Positions 42,231-53,274 of a DNA stretch of 64,000 bases are shown here, in pieces (the stretch's first letter is position 1; every line of letters starts with the position of its first letter). Below the pieces are notes generated by a model that was given only the letters and a program-made list of their open reading frames with translations, did not search any database and was not told where the DNA came from. This stretch comes from Hermatobates lingyangjiaoensis. Taxonomy: Eukaryota > Arthropoda > Insecta > Hemiptera > Hermatobatidae. Location of the stretch: assembly GCA_026182355.1 (NCBI GenBank), contig JAPFBL010000578.1, forward strand, positions 1 through 64,000. The letters run 5' to 3'. Position numbers and translations under genes: made by a program.

Positions 42231-42269
42231 ATCAACATATATGTATATATATATATATATATAAATTAA

Positions 42270-43645
42270 ACTTTTTCTGGATCTTCGTTCTTGTCACTTT
42301 TCTAGATAATTTTGTAACTCTCCAATAAGTTATTGGAATTTTTAGTTATACCAAAGAACAATTCTCCAAATGTTTTATACTCAATACTTGTCATTATTAA
42401 ACATTATTTACTAAAATAACTTTTGACAATTAAATACCGTAAATAGTGATGAAAATGAAATGTACTAAGTATACACTTTTGTAAATGATTTGTTTGATAT
42501 ACCTAAAAATTTTAATAAACTTATTAAAAAACTAGATAAGTTATTTTGTATCGTTATGACGAGAATCATATCCATTTGCAATTACCGGCTATCGTTAAAT
42601 TATACAAGTCATTCGGCAGTACTTTTAGTTAACCCTTGGGTAGTACTACGAGTAAGACTACGTGTCACTCTACAGTATATCCGAGTCTCAAGTCAACAAT
42701 CAATCACACTTTTATACAACCCCAATGTGGTATAATTTAATAACAATATGCTAGAAAATAGTTTAGTTTTAAATTTAGGTGCTTCTAAACTGGCTATCCT
42801 TAAATCATTGAAGTCATTCTACTTTGCACATGACAATCGTTTAAACAAGTTGTTAAATTGTTTAAACAATGCATCTGTTTGTTTAAACAAGTTCCAAATC
42901 AATAAATAACCACACTTGTACAACCCCAATGGGATATAAATATGTGTTAGAGAAAAAAAAATTTTAGAATTAGGTGTTTCTGCAACTGTAAATGTACTTC
43001 ATCAGTTTCCCATATACTTTAAGGAGTGTTTATGTAATATTGCTAAAAACAATTAATTTATAACACATATTATTATAATATCAATCTGTATATTATATAA
43101 TAAATACAAATAATTTTTAATTTAACAAGTTAAAAAGCAGTTAAATACAATCTAATATTTTAGTATTGTCTCTTAAGAAAGAAAAATGATAATAAATGAT
43201 TCCAGGAAGGCTCAATTAATTAAAATGTTCGCATGAAAGATTTTCACTCAACTAAAGGTAACAGCTTGCTTATTTATTAAATGAATTCATCTACCATAAG
43301 AAGAGGAACTAGATTAAATTCAAGGTTTTGTAAGAATTAATATTTCATCTCAACAACTCGAGAAATTAGAGTTTGTGTGAAATTAAAAAAGGTATATATT
43401 TTAAGAAACATACATATTATACAGTTTTTATAATGTGACTATTGACATTGAAAGCTCATTCAACTTTGCTCTTCGATTTTCATTGTATTTGAAAGCAAGT
43501 TTTTGATTTTTAAATGATAATGAATGACTGGTATTTTTTAATAATAAATTTATTTTAATTTCGAACAATTTTTTTTACATAAAACCAGAAAACAAACGAA
43601 ATACGTCAATTACTTGTTCCAATACACTAGTAGAGCAATCACTAT
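42270..43645. other. Mostly featureless; faint two-copy repeat
   Basis: ACAACCCCAATG plus a following AGAAAA...TTTAGGTG block occurs at about 42716-42785 and 42920-42983, a decayed tandem pair. Otherwise nothing. Confidence 0.45.
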
Positions 43646-43649
43646 GACT

Positions 43650-44425
43650 ATTGAATGCATGATTTAACGTATCATATCGTATCCCGATTGAAAAAACGAT
43701 GGAACCATAAACCAAACCACAGAGATGACAGAAGGTACTTGTGATCAGGCCAAAGCACTGTGATTATCTGTTGACTATATAAAACACGATGCAATCAAGT
43801 ATCGTATGGCGTATCATTTCGTATCACGATTGAAAAAACAATGTTACTGTAAACGACAGGAATAATAGACATCTCTAATGATCAGAGCAAAGTCCTGTGG
43901 TTACCTGTTGACTATGGAAAGTACGATGTGATCAAGTATCGTATGAAGTATCGTATAGTGATTAAAAAAAAAAGGTGGTACCATCAGCCGCAGAAATCAT
44001 TGAAAATATCAGTGATTAGGGAAATGTGCTGCGAATGCTTCTTAACTATTGAAAGCATGATGTATAATCATGATATATCGTGTAACGTAACCTATCGTAT
44101 CGTGGATAAAGAAACGATAGGGTGGTGAGCTACATGGATCATAAAATCATCAATGATAATGGAGACAGGCAGTAAGTGCTGATGAAATATGAAAAACTGA
44201 TGTGTTTAAATATCGTATTGCGTATCGGATCGTATTGTAGATCAAGAAACGATGGGACAGTCAACCGCACAGATTAATAATTCGCACTTGGAATAGTGCA
44301 GTAAGTAAGTACCTGTCAGCTATTGAAATCACGATGCAGTCAAGTATCGTATATCGTATCATATCTGGAATGAAGAAACGATAGAACAGTCAGTTACACA
44401 GATCATTAATACTACATTGGTGCCG
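43650..44425. repeat. Diverged minisatellite, ~135-bp unit, about 6 copies
   Basis: A TATCGTAT-rich block followed by GAAAAAACGATGG-like sequence recurs near 43668, 43800, 43937, 44080, 44210 and 44343 (spacings about 131-143 bp). Confidence 0.85.
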
Positions 44426-44849
44426 TGATGCAAGTAGTGAAACAGAGTTTGTTAAAGAAATAACAAGCAGGAAAGAATGAGAGTATGCTAAAAAGAGTGG
44501 CTACATGTTTGAGAAAGAAGGAAAGAGAAACCTTAGAAATGTATTATTAAAAGAGCGAATGTAAACAGAAGTTGTAGAGAGTTACAGATGGTTTATGAGA
44601 GAATAAAGAGCAACACTTTGCAATTAACACATTATACTTCAGACTCCATTATTTTCGATAGAGTTATATAAATATTTTTCAAATTTGCAACTAAAGAATT
44701 GGTTTAAAATACCTGTGAAATAACTTACAACACATGTTTAAACAATATACATGACTTATTCATTTTATACTAAACTGATGTTTAATATTTAAAATATTAA
44801 AGAGGAAGCATTATAAACAGTTTTCTAATATACATTGTTAGTTTGTCCA

Positions 44850-44990
44850 CACTGGGGTAAATGGATAAGACAAAGTCTCCACTCTAAAGAAGTCTTTTTT
44901 ATTCTACGCGATTCCAACACTTAGTGTTCATCGTCAGGTGAAGGAATGGAGGACCGAGCAGTCGAACATTCGCTCTGTTATTGCTGTGTT
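44850..44990 (-). mobile_element. pLTR fragment, GAAACGCGTT family, ribozyme mutated
   Basis: Minus strand: CTGACGA (44931-44937 region), GAACACT/AGTGTT stem II, but GAAA reads GAAT. The CACACTGGGGTAAA end matches 55.45 kb. Confidence 0.6.
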
Positions 44991-44994
44991 TTTT

Positions 44995-46430
44995 TTTTAT
45001 TTAATGAAAATAATTTACAAGTAACAAACTTGGTTAAAATGACTTGAATATGTATAAAAAATTATTTTTGGATAATATTAAATAATTTTTGTTTTATTAA
45101 GTAATTCAAAAGCAAATATGTTATTACTCAAATAGATTTATTCAATTTGCGTAAAGAAATGAAGACTGAAATAGACATATTTTATTCAATTACGCTGGTA
45201 CCAAATGTATAGAACAAAAAAAAATAATAATAATGGTGAATTTAGATACGGTGCAGTGGGCACGATGGCGTACGTAGTTTAATCCCCCTGCTTTAATCAT
45301 TGACGCGTAGAATTCAGACCGTCTCACCGGCAGCGTTCCTTCAAAACTCTTCAGCCGCCGCTAATCCCCACCCTTTAGGATTTCCAACCAATTTTGCAAA
45401 ATAATTAATTTTCCTCTTAAAATGGTGTGTTTTTTTATATTTTTATTTGCTTGGGCAGATTATATCCCCTGATTAGGAGCGTTAATCCATTGATTAAAGT
45501 AATTTATTATACCATCTCTTGTAGTTAGCATCCATATTTATATTGAATTTAGTGTCACTATAAGGCTAAAATAAATTTAACAAATATTATTTCATGTTAT
45601 TAATATCATTTAAAAAAAAATTAATATATTTAACTATAGAAAGTAAATACATTACATGTCTGTATTTATTTAGTTATACTAAACGTGGAAAATTTTATAA
45701 TATCAAACTTTACAATTGATTTATTCTTTGTTTTCCAAAGTAGGTCTTAGATATCTTTCTACGCTGTATACCATATTTTGTTTAATAAACACACAAGATT
45801 CTGTTACTACCAGAAGTACCAGAAATAATAAATTTCCTGTTAAAATAGCCACTGATATTAAAATAAACAAATATCAGTTCCTGCTGAAGAACTATGAGAT
45901 ATATCTGTTCAGAAATATTAATTCTTGAAAACTTGTTAAAGTCACTGATTTAACGTTTTTGTATGAAGTTGGTTATTAGTTTTAAAACTTTAATATCAAA
46001 CACGTTTGTTAAAAAAAAAAACACAAATAAAACATCGAATTTTGATTAAATAGGAAATTGATTTAGGATAGACAAGTGGTTTCCAAATCACCTCCTTTGC
46101 GTGGGAGACACTTGTTATTGTTTAAAATCTCAATCAAGTTTGTCATGTACCCTACAGCTATAACCAGTCAGACATCAGACACTTACCACAAAAATAGAAG
46201 CTTACAAGTTATCGGCGATTTTCGTCTTCATAAGGAACAAACATTTCCTAAATACCGAAATTTGGCAGAATGTTTTGCCAAAATACCGGAAAATTCTACC
46301 AATATCTAATAGTAGTCACCATACCATCAGATAAAAATAGTATTTTGAACATTTTGTATGTATAATACGTTAGCCTATAATTTTTTTATATACTTATTAT
46401 GCATGTTCTACATAAGTATCAAATGTTTTG
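44995..46430. other. No recognisable feature
   Basis: A less AT-rich patch at about 45250-45375 could be an old SINE, but I could not match it. Confidence 0.4.
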
Positions 46431-46439
46431 TGAACTATA

Positions 46440-46650
46440 CATATGTTATGCAATAAAAAGATTTCATATAAACACGTGAAATAACAATCAATGATCAAAC
46501 CACAATAAGAAATGGGAAAGCAAGACTAAGATCTTTCAACCGTAACAAGTTGTCTTCTCAGCGTCAAGTCAGTTGGGTTTTTGACTCTGACGAAAACAAG
46601 ATCTTAGTGTTGTTTTCCCATTTCTTATTGGGGGTTTGATCATTGATATG
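46440..46650. mobile_element. pLTR palindrome, 34.9-kb PLE family, degenerate
   Basis: Left arm with GATTTCATATAAACACGTG and minus-strand ribozyme sequence interrupted by an insertion; right arm with TTTGACTCTGACGA but a deletion fusing the core to AAGATCTTAGTG. Not between TA tracts. Confidence 0.7.
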
Positions 46651-46659
46651 TTATACAAG

Positions 46660-47725
46660 TTGTAATAATTCTATTCTCACATCATTTTACACTATTTACT
46701 ATAAATATTAATGACCATTTACTATAAATGGAATATATTTAATATATTTCCTTTAAATATTATATGGACGAGACAATGTTAATAATAATAATAAATGAAA
46801 TAAACATTACCTACAGCAATGATTTTTGTTGTTTGTTCTCAAGGACTGCACTCAAAGGATTTCAATTGTGTGCTTTCTCAAGAGTTTAATAACGTTAACT
46901 TCATATCTAGCATATATTTTAGTTATTAAAGAAGCATTTTATTAGGTAAATATGACTAATTCTACCCATTTACTATCATTATTTAAAGCAGCATCCTTTA
47001 ATAAAGCTCAAATTCTCTGTATGAACGAGAAGCATCCAACCACTTCACAGCACTTACCTCAAATTACAATAAACTATTTGTAAAATTCGGCGTAGATTAA
47101 TTCAAATTTGTTTTAAAACCACTAAATCTTAATAATCGATATGTAAAAGTAAATGAAATATATTCAGTATTATTTATGAAACTGCCATTTTGATTATTTA
47201 CATAAATAAATAAAGCCTAACGATGTTAAATATAATTATACTAGCTCCCTGTTAGCAATGCAAATACTGTATTAGCCTAAATATAATTGAATTCTAAATT
47301 GAAACCTTACATGGCTCACAAATATCTGACTTTCAGACAGAAGAACATCATGGAATAATTTCCTTTATGCAAATGAACTCATTTGTAAGTAATTATTAAG
47401 ATAATTGAGAGTGAATATTTTGAGAACATGTTAATTAAGGAGCTTGCTTAGAGAAACTTGATAATTAATTTCTAATTCCAGTGTGTCAAGTTTTGTTGTC
47501 TGTCTGAGAATAGTTTGAATACCTGCCGACCTCAAAAGATGATATACTCAACATTTAAAACAACTGTCATACAACATATTAAATTAAAGTCTAAGTTTAA
47601 GTTTCTATTCAGCAAAATTACATCTTTACCAATGGATAAATTAATTCGTATGGACACCGGAATGTACATCCTTTAAAGGATCTATATAGTTCTAATTTGT
47701 ATGTGCATAAAGTATGAGTTTATAT
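46660..47725. other. No recognisable feature
   Basis: AT-rich, nothing identifiable. Confidence 0.5.
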
Positions 47726-47752
47726 TTGTTATATATATATATATATATATAT

Positions 47753-47828
47753 GAACACTAAATAATCACAATAATCACAATTGTTTATTGTGATTATTTA
47801 GTATTCATGGATGCCACGCATAATAAGT
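47753..47828. repeat. Short palindrome between (TA)n tracts
   Basis: ACTAAATAATCACAATAA and its inverse around a 9-bp loop. (TA)n flanks at 47731-47752 and 47829-47840. Confidence 0.7.
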
Positions 47829-47840
47829 ATATATATATAA

Positions 47841-48110
47841 CAATTAAAAATTGAAGATAGGTAGCACACAAAGTAAAGAAACACACTTACAAACTCAAAT
47901 TTTCGGGCAATCCATCTTCAGGAAAAAAGAGAAAGGGAGACCAAGCACATTGTAACGGTTAGTAACCTGCTAGCGAGCTAGTTACTAACCGTTGGTTCTA
48001 CAACGTGCTTGGTCACCCTTTCTCTTTTCTCCTGAAGACGGATTGCCCAAAAATTTGAGTTTGTATGTGTGTTTCTTTACTTTGTATACTACTGTGGAAC
48101 AGTCTTTTAT
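47841..48110. mobile_element. PLE pLTR palindrome
   Basis: Arms 47845-47965 and 47990-48095 are inverted, meeting near GTTAGTAACCTGCTAGC. Each arm has a hammerhead-like motif (minus 47901-47921 intact; plus 48032 has AAAA for GAAA). Same family as 3.7 kb. (TA)n on the left only. Confidence 0.8.
47898..47924 (-). ncRNA. Hammerhead-like ribozyme motif
   Basis: Minus strand: CTGAAGA (47915-47921), weak GG/CC stem II, GAAA (47901-47904), GTAAGT at 47885-47890. Confidence 0.5.
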
Positions 48111-48114
48111 TATT

Positions 48115-49870
48115 TTTTTTTAATAATATTTAATATAAATATACAGTCCATGGAAGAATGATTTAAAATATCAGTTTAAAAAGAAAAATGTATTTTCATT
48201 GATAAATTTCTCATAAATTCTAATTTATACTTCCCAGAAATTCCTAGCTTTAAGAACGGTTTGACTCTTTCAAGATTTAGAACAAAGAAACCGCGTATAA
48301 TCCAGGTTGTCCAACCTAATTATTTGGTTGATATTGATTTTTAGAAGTAAAGTGAAATGAAGTTGTGAAGAGTTTGGGTGGCAAGCCTGATTTTTAAATC
48401 CCAGCTATATATATTGCTACATATTCTACTTTATTTTGTTTACATACTTTAATTTAGCTTTCTTAAACCTTTATTTTGGATTATTAAAGCTATTATTAAT
48501 TGTTTTTATACTAATTAACAGTTAATAAATTACAATAAAGCCTTTTTTGGGGATAAAATATTATATACATCTCCAAAATAGTGATCTGTATTTCTTCGCA
48601 TAGTTATCTCTCTCGGCATATCAATCCCTCGGATACGCTCTGGGATTTACTCGTATTAGCCCCTGAATCAAATTTTTATTTTGCTTTAAATATTCTTCTA
48701 TGAACTCTATTTATATTAAATATTATTTTTAAAAAAATAAAACACTGTTCCAAAATAGTAGATTGAGAATTTAAAAAAAAAATTCAAACAAATTTAGTAC
48801 CAATTGTTTCACACGAAAAATGAGAAAAAGACATTTAAAATGAAATTATATAAAGAACGGGATAAAAATCAAAATTGATATATTTAAAACTATTAAATTG
48901 AAATTGAGTCTAACTTAAAATCTAAGCTTTGAGTGTATTGATAATTCAACGTAGAAGCGAAGTTATGGACTTTTAAGCTGTCTTGGGTTAACTTCATAAA
49001 TATGTTTATTTTGATAATATACAGGTATAGGAAATAGGTATTGTTAGTTAATTTCAATTTCGGTTCTATTTAAGTTTCCAGTAAGAGATAATTGTCAAGC
49101 AGTTTTCAGAAGTTCAAAATCTGCCACCTATTAAGAATAACTGGCTTTGTGAACGAGCAATTCTCACCCCTGAAAATAAGCAGGCAGGAAAAATCAATAA
49201 ACAAGTTCTTGCGTTATATCAAGCTGATGGTTTGGATTCAGGGTTAAGATCCTACCTATAATGCAATGTATGATTATAGTAGTAAACCATTAATTTTGTG
49301 ATAATTTAATGAGAATTGGTGATAAAGTAATTAATCAATTACTATTTCAAATTACTTGTTGAGTTTCAATTAGAGAAAGCAGTCTGTAGGGCAGACAATT
49401 TTTTTGAAAAGGGGAAAGATGTAGGTAAAAGATGAAGAATCACTTGGTGTAATAGAACTAATGCTACATCTGTGTTCACGATAGGAGTAGGTTATGATAA
49501 ATGTGTCTTGGCGTCATTAATAGCAAATGCACAGGCGATTCTGTCCCACATGCCTCCGCCTGTCATATGTCTTTCAAAACACTATTTATGGAAGTCCCTT
49601 GGCTCTTCTAGTCCATTTCATTCCTTCCAAGTAGAGAGACGGATTATCTCCCTTCCATTAGCCATACTGTAAATATCACAACCTGTCTACTTGATCAAGG
49701 TACTTATAACAAAACAAAAACAATGCATCCTCTTCATGAGCAGCGATCTTCAAAACTTTTTTCATCGCGACTCACTTTGCATTAACTAATTTTTTTTACA
49801 ACCCCTAGGGACCTAAATACAAATATAGTAAAATTTATTACTACATAAATTAAGTAGATAATTAAAAAAA
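48115..49870. other. No recognisable feature
   Basis: AT-rich; a 66-codon open frame at 49472-49672 has no recognisable motif. Confidence 0.45.
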
Positions 49871-49879
49871 AATAGCATT

Positions 49880-50290
49880 AGCCATTTTGGAAGTTTTGGC
49901 TAATGGAGTCGAGTGTCAGCATCTTTTAATCAAGAGAGACTGTGCAACCTCTACCCCCGTTGACATGAAGAAAACGGCTGCTTTTCATAGAAGACAAATC
50001 AATTCAATTCCCGCAGCAGAAAATAGACAAAACCAACACCCTAACACAACAAAAATAGAAAATAGAAAGAGAACAGTAGTTCACTGCAAAATGAGGCTCA
50101 TGTTTTCTGTCAATAATCTTATATCAAGAGGGACTGTGCAACCTCTATACCCATTGGTGGAATAACGGAGGCTTCGTTAGGCAGCGGGTAACTGGGACAG
50201 CACGCATGGATCTACAAAGTCTACTCTCCTATTGGTCATCATTTCAGCGAATCATATTTCTTTCCCTGGACAACTCATAGAAAACCATAT
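49880..50290 (+). mobile_element. PLE-derived repeat, copy of 32.75-33.17 kb
   Basis: Shares the AGGGACTGTGCAACCTCTA cassette twice and the right end ATAGAAAACCATATATATA with the 32.5-kb foldback. The left arm and ribozyme are missing, so it is truncated. The frame over it is broken relative to the other copy. Confidence 0.7.
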
Positions 50291-50329
50291 ATATATTATA
50301 CAAATATAGTTCAATGTAGAAATAGGAAC

Positions 50330-50485
50330 ATACAGAAATTAAAATTTGGTTTCCCAAAATTTTCAAACTTTCAAACTAAATTCTTTGGTTTCCCTCTCTT
50401 ATCTGTCCTGAAGACGGTTCGAACCGAAAATTAGAGACGTGTGTTTTCCTACTTTGTGTGTTGCTCTTTGTTAATCTTGAACTCG
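50330..50485 (+). mobile_element. pLTR fragment with ribozyme
   Basis: Ribozyme-bearing end with TTGAACTCG against (TA)n at 50486-50505. Left arm decayed. Confidence 0.6.
50405..50435 (+). ncRNA. Hammerhead-like ribozyme motif
   Basis: CTGAAGA (50408-50414), GGT/ACC stem II with TCGA loop, GAAA (50426-50429), ATTA then GAGAC. Confidence 0.6.
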
Positions 50486-50505
50486 TATATATATATATAT
50501 ATATA

Positions 50506-50618
50506 GCTTCAGCTACTCAAAGGGACTACTTCTACCCGATGACGACGACTGTCGAAATATCGTTGTGAGTCTTTTGTGTGTGTCTTTATTTGTGTTTTCT
50601 CTTTCCTGTGTGAACTAT
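50506..50618 (+). mobile_element. Solitary pLTR between (TA)n tracts
   Basis: About 110 bp with a ribozyme-like motif and GTGAGT (50565-50570), enclosed by TA at 50486-50505 and 50616-50627. Confidence 0.65.
50533..50564 (+). ncRNA. Hammerhead-like motif, core U4 to C
   Basis: CCGATGA (50536-50542) in place of CTGATGA, GAC/GTC stem II, GAAA (50554-50557), TATC. One core substitution makes activity doubtful. Confidence 0.45.
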
Positions 50619-50639
50619 ATATATATAGAAGGTAGATTT

Positions 50640-51290
50640 TCTTTTTAGCAGCAGAAGAAAATATAGTCATTAATTGAAAATCACTGTAGTTTTATCTGTT
50701 AATATGGTATTATGATCGGTTTTTCATTATTGAAATTAAAAAAAGACATATTGCAGTTTAAACCTATAATAATAACTCAATTAATATATTGATAACTGGT
50801 TGCTTAAAATATTAAAAAGAAACAACACACATATTATTATTATGTGTGTCACCTCTTATTATTAATATTGTAATTATTAGTTATAAAGAACTAGTTAATG
50901 AAGGAAGTAATGTTATAGGAATCATGCCATAACTAATTGTTATTTTTAGTTAAGTATCATTTAAATATTTCTCTCAAACCAAGTTTAGCGGAAGCGTTTG
51001 GCGCTAATTTTGTTTTAGTAATATAACCGATAGTAACTATTAGCAGGCTGACTGTGCACAGTCGCTTGTTCAAGGGGTAGTTGAGATGTTCCCTGTCACA
51101 TAGTGTTGGCGCCAAATGGGATTCTCATGTATTCTGACTTGCTCTTTAATTAGACCACTCAGTAAATTATTTATATAATCTACCTGCGTCGCTTCATATC
51201 AACTAGGTTATTCATACATATATTGATATGCATTCTTCATTTCACATTTTCCTTGAATTTATAAAAAAATATATACATATAGCGTACATA
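50640..51290. other. No recognisable feature
   Basis: No gene or repeat recognised. Confidence 0.5.

Positions 51291-51295
<5 letters not shown>

Positions 51296-51325
<30 letters not shown>
51296..51325. repeat. (TA)n tract
   Basis: TA repeat at the terminal end of a minus-strand pLTR. Confidence 0.95.
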
Positions 51326-51326
<1 letters not shown>

Positions 51327-51329
51327 CGA

Positions 51330-51510
51330 TAAAAAGATTTCACATAAACACTTAAAATAACAATCAATGATCAAACCACAATAAGAAATTGGAAAACAAG
51401 ACTAAGAACTTTGAACCGTAACAAACGGTCATCGTCAGTCAAAAACCCAACTGAAACACTAGATGCAGAAAACATCTGGTGAGGGGTTGAGAAGAGTGGG
51501 AGGGAAGAAT
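51330..51510 (-). mobile_element. pLTR, 34.9-kb PLE family, minus strand
   Basis: Terminal segment, ribozyme region with CTGACGA but a mutated GAAA (CAAA), and 3'-region sequence AGATGCAGAAAACATCTGG up to TA at 51511. Corresponds to 36400-36560 inverted. Confidence 0.75.
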
Positions 51511-51615
51511 ATATATATATATTTATATACAGAGGTAGGAAAAGAATAATAAAAATTATAAAATAATAATAAAATAATAAATAATAAAAAATAATAAAAA
51601 AATAATGCTGGTGGT

Positions 51616-52032
51616 ATGGTTCAATGTGGACGTCGTGGATGTCTTACTTGTCCTATCATCAATCCTGTTCCTTCCTTTACCTCTGTCCATAGTAAACGGA
51701 CCTACCCTATCTCTCACAAGACCTCTTGTACTTCGGGTAACTGCGTTTACCGTTTGGATTGCACCCAGTGTGATTCTTTTTATGTGGGTTTAGCTTCCAC
51801 CAAGCTAAGCCTGCGTATGAATAATCACAGGTCATCCGTTGGCAAACGCAGTGACCTTCCCGTTGCTACTCATGCCAGTTCTCATGGACTCAGTTTTAAT
51901 GACTGTTTCCGTGTACAGGTCCTGAGACAGATTGATCAGACTAATTCGAAAGTTACTCTGAGAGCTTCAGAAGAAGCACTTATTAGTCTTCTGGGCGGTA
52001 GATCGGCTCCTGGGCTTAACCTCAATCGTTGA
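51616..52032 (+). CDS. PLE GIY-YIG endonuclease domain (5'-truncated)
   Basis: 138 codons, the C-terminal endonuclease of a PLE protein: CxxxxCxxC cluster (CGRRGCLTC, residues about 4-12), then NCVYRLDCTQC...FYVGLAST as GIY-YIG core (about residues 46-65), a conserved RMNNHRSS, and a C-terminal TLRASEEALISLLGGRSAP. The stop at 52030-52032 is the natural end. The RT is missing; A/T-rich simple sequence precedes it, so 51616 is not a true start. Close relative of the remnant at 4842-5337. Confidence 0.85.
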   Translation: MVQCGRRGCLTCPIINPVPSFTSVHSKRTYPISHKTSCTSGNCVYRLDCTQCDSFYVGLASTKLSLRMNNHRSSVGKRSDLPVATHASSHGLSFNDCFRVQVLRQIDQTNSKVTLRASEEALISLLGGRSAPGLNLNR

Positions 52033-52246
52033 TTTTTTTTTTTTCTTAAAGTTTTTTTAAAGTTGTTCTAAAGTGCTTTTAATTTTATTTTAGTTAAATG
52101 TTTTCTTTTCTTTTTTAATTTTTATTTGGCTTTTATTTCTTTATCTTCCCTGTCTACCTTTCCTCCGAAAGTTGGCTACACTGTTTGAGTGCTTCAGTTC
52201 GAACGCCAAGTCAGTCGTTATCAGCCTTTGGAGCGATTCACTTCTT

Positions 52247-52277
52247 TTCCTGAAGACGAGGACATCGAAATATAGTA
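52247..52277 (+). ncRNA. Hammerhead-like ribozyme motif
   Basis: CTGAAGA (52250-52256), short stem II (GA/TC), GAAA (52267-52270), TATA then G. GTGAGT at 52278-52283. Confidence 0.55.
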
Positions 52278-52323
52278 GTGAGTTCAGTGGTTTCCTTTCT
52301 ATGTGTTCTTCTTTAAATTCTAG

Positions 52324-52326
<3 letters not shown>

Positions 52327-52362
<36 letters not shown>
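52327..52362. repeat. (TA)n tract
   Basis: TA repeat at the element's 3' end; a second short TA run is at 52476-52490. Confidence 0.95.
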
Positions 52363-52368
<6 letters not shown>

Positions 52369-52639
52369 TAAACTCTAGACTGTAAGTGTGTATTTTAATT
52401 ACTCTATGTTTCTTTATGTACATTGAACTGTAGTTGTCCATTTCGGACCGTATTTTGATCGAAAAAGTGTATAAATATATATATATATAATTAAATTTCT
52501 TGCCGATTTCTCTATGGACGATTTTTTGATTTAGCTTCTGTGGTTTTTTGATCTCACACTTACATTCATTTGGTACAAAGTGTAATAAATCACCAAAAGA
52601 TTTCCTTGTAAATTCCATGTAATATTTAGTTATCATACA

Positions 52640-52740
52640 TTTAAAAATTTAAATTCTACGTTTCAGTCATCACTGACCATCATCAGGGTGTAACGAAAGA
52701 TAAAATAATTGAACAAAAGTTACTAACGAAAATGAAGGTC
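52640..52740 (-). mobile_element. pLTR fragment with ribozyme
   Basis: Minus-strand ribozyme motif in otherwise unassigned AT-rich sequence. Extent uncertain. Confidence 0.5.
52657..52690 (-). ncRNA. Hammerhead ribozyme candidate
   Basis: Minus strand: CTGATGA (52680-52686), unpaired T, stem II GGTCA/TGACT (one G-U), GTGA loop, GAAA (52661-52664), CGTA then G. Confidence 0.7.
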
Positions 52741-52779
52741 TGCTACCTAATAATAATAAAAAGAAGACAAATAAAATAA

Positions 52780-52905
52780 ATCACATAAACTCACTACTAT
52801 AGTTCGATTGCCTAATAATCAGTAAGATAGATATGAGTAGTTCCAAAGTCAGATTAACGAATGAAATTTGTTTCCTTGAAGAGGCACTCTATGTATGTAT
52901 ATATT
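52780..52905 (+). mobile_element. Decayed pLTR with PLE N-terminal signature
   Basis: A mutated minus-strand ribozyme motif at about 52793-52830, then coding-like sequence reading NEICFLEEALYV (about 52858-52895), similar to the 19.1-kb fragment. Confidence 0.45.
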
Positions 52906-53040
52906 CACAGTTTCTGTGAATTGGTATTATATATAATATCATGAAGAAATCGATATAAAAAGTATAACAATCTTATTAAATAAGTGTTCTTTTATTTCTA
53001 TCACTTTACGAGTTGCACTGTTATCTTTTAGAGCAACTCA

Positions 53041-53268
53041 CCCAGGGACATATTTAACACTTTGAAATTTGATAACACATTTATTAATCAAAATGAAGCT
53101 TTCAACATCACTGGCCGATTATACATTCTTTTCATAAAATATTATTTAACCCTTCTGATTGTATTGTTTCTAAAATTCTGATGATGGCCAGTGAGGTCGA
53201 AAGCTTGACTTATTATGATAAATGCGTTTTTTTGGATTTTAAAATGTTAAATGTGTCCCTGGGTATAA
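53041..53268. mobile_element. PLE-type palindrome with ribozyme
   Basis: Arms 53041-53125 and 53178-53268 are inverted copies starting CCCAGGGACA and ending TGTCCCTGGG. The right arm carries an intact core; the left (minus) keeps the GAAA half. Not between TA tracts. Confidence 0.75.
53176..53210 (+). ncRNA. Hammerhead ribozyme candidate
   Basis: CTGATGA (53178-53184), unpaired T, stem II GGCC/GGTC (one G-U), GAAA (53199-53202), GCTT then G, giving stem III AG/CU. Confidence 0.7.
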
Positions 53269-53274
53269 ATTTTA

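Larger units (their letters stand above)
51600..52326 (+). mobile_element. PLE, 5'-truncated, with ribozyme-bearing 3' pLTR
   Basis: Endonuclease end, T-rich 3' region, hammerhead-like motif 218 bp after the stop, GTGAGT, and an end at (TA)n 52327-52362. Left boundary is a (TAA)n-like tract at about 51545-51604. Confidence 0.8.

Noticed and set aside
45250..45375. Less AT-rich patch resembling an old SINE
   Set aside because: No convincing A/B boxes and no alignment to the SINE copies here.
48303..48392. CAGGTTGTCCAACCT...GGCAAGCCTG resembling hAT termini
   Set aside because: Only about 90 bp and the 8-bp flanks do not match each other.
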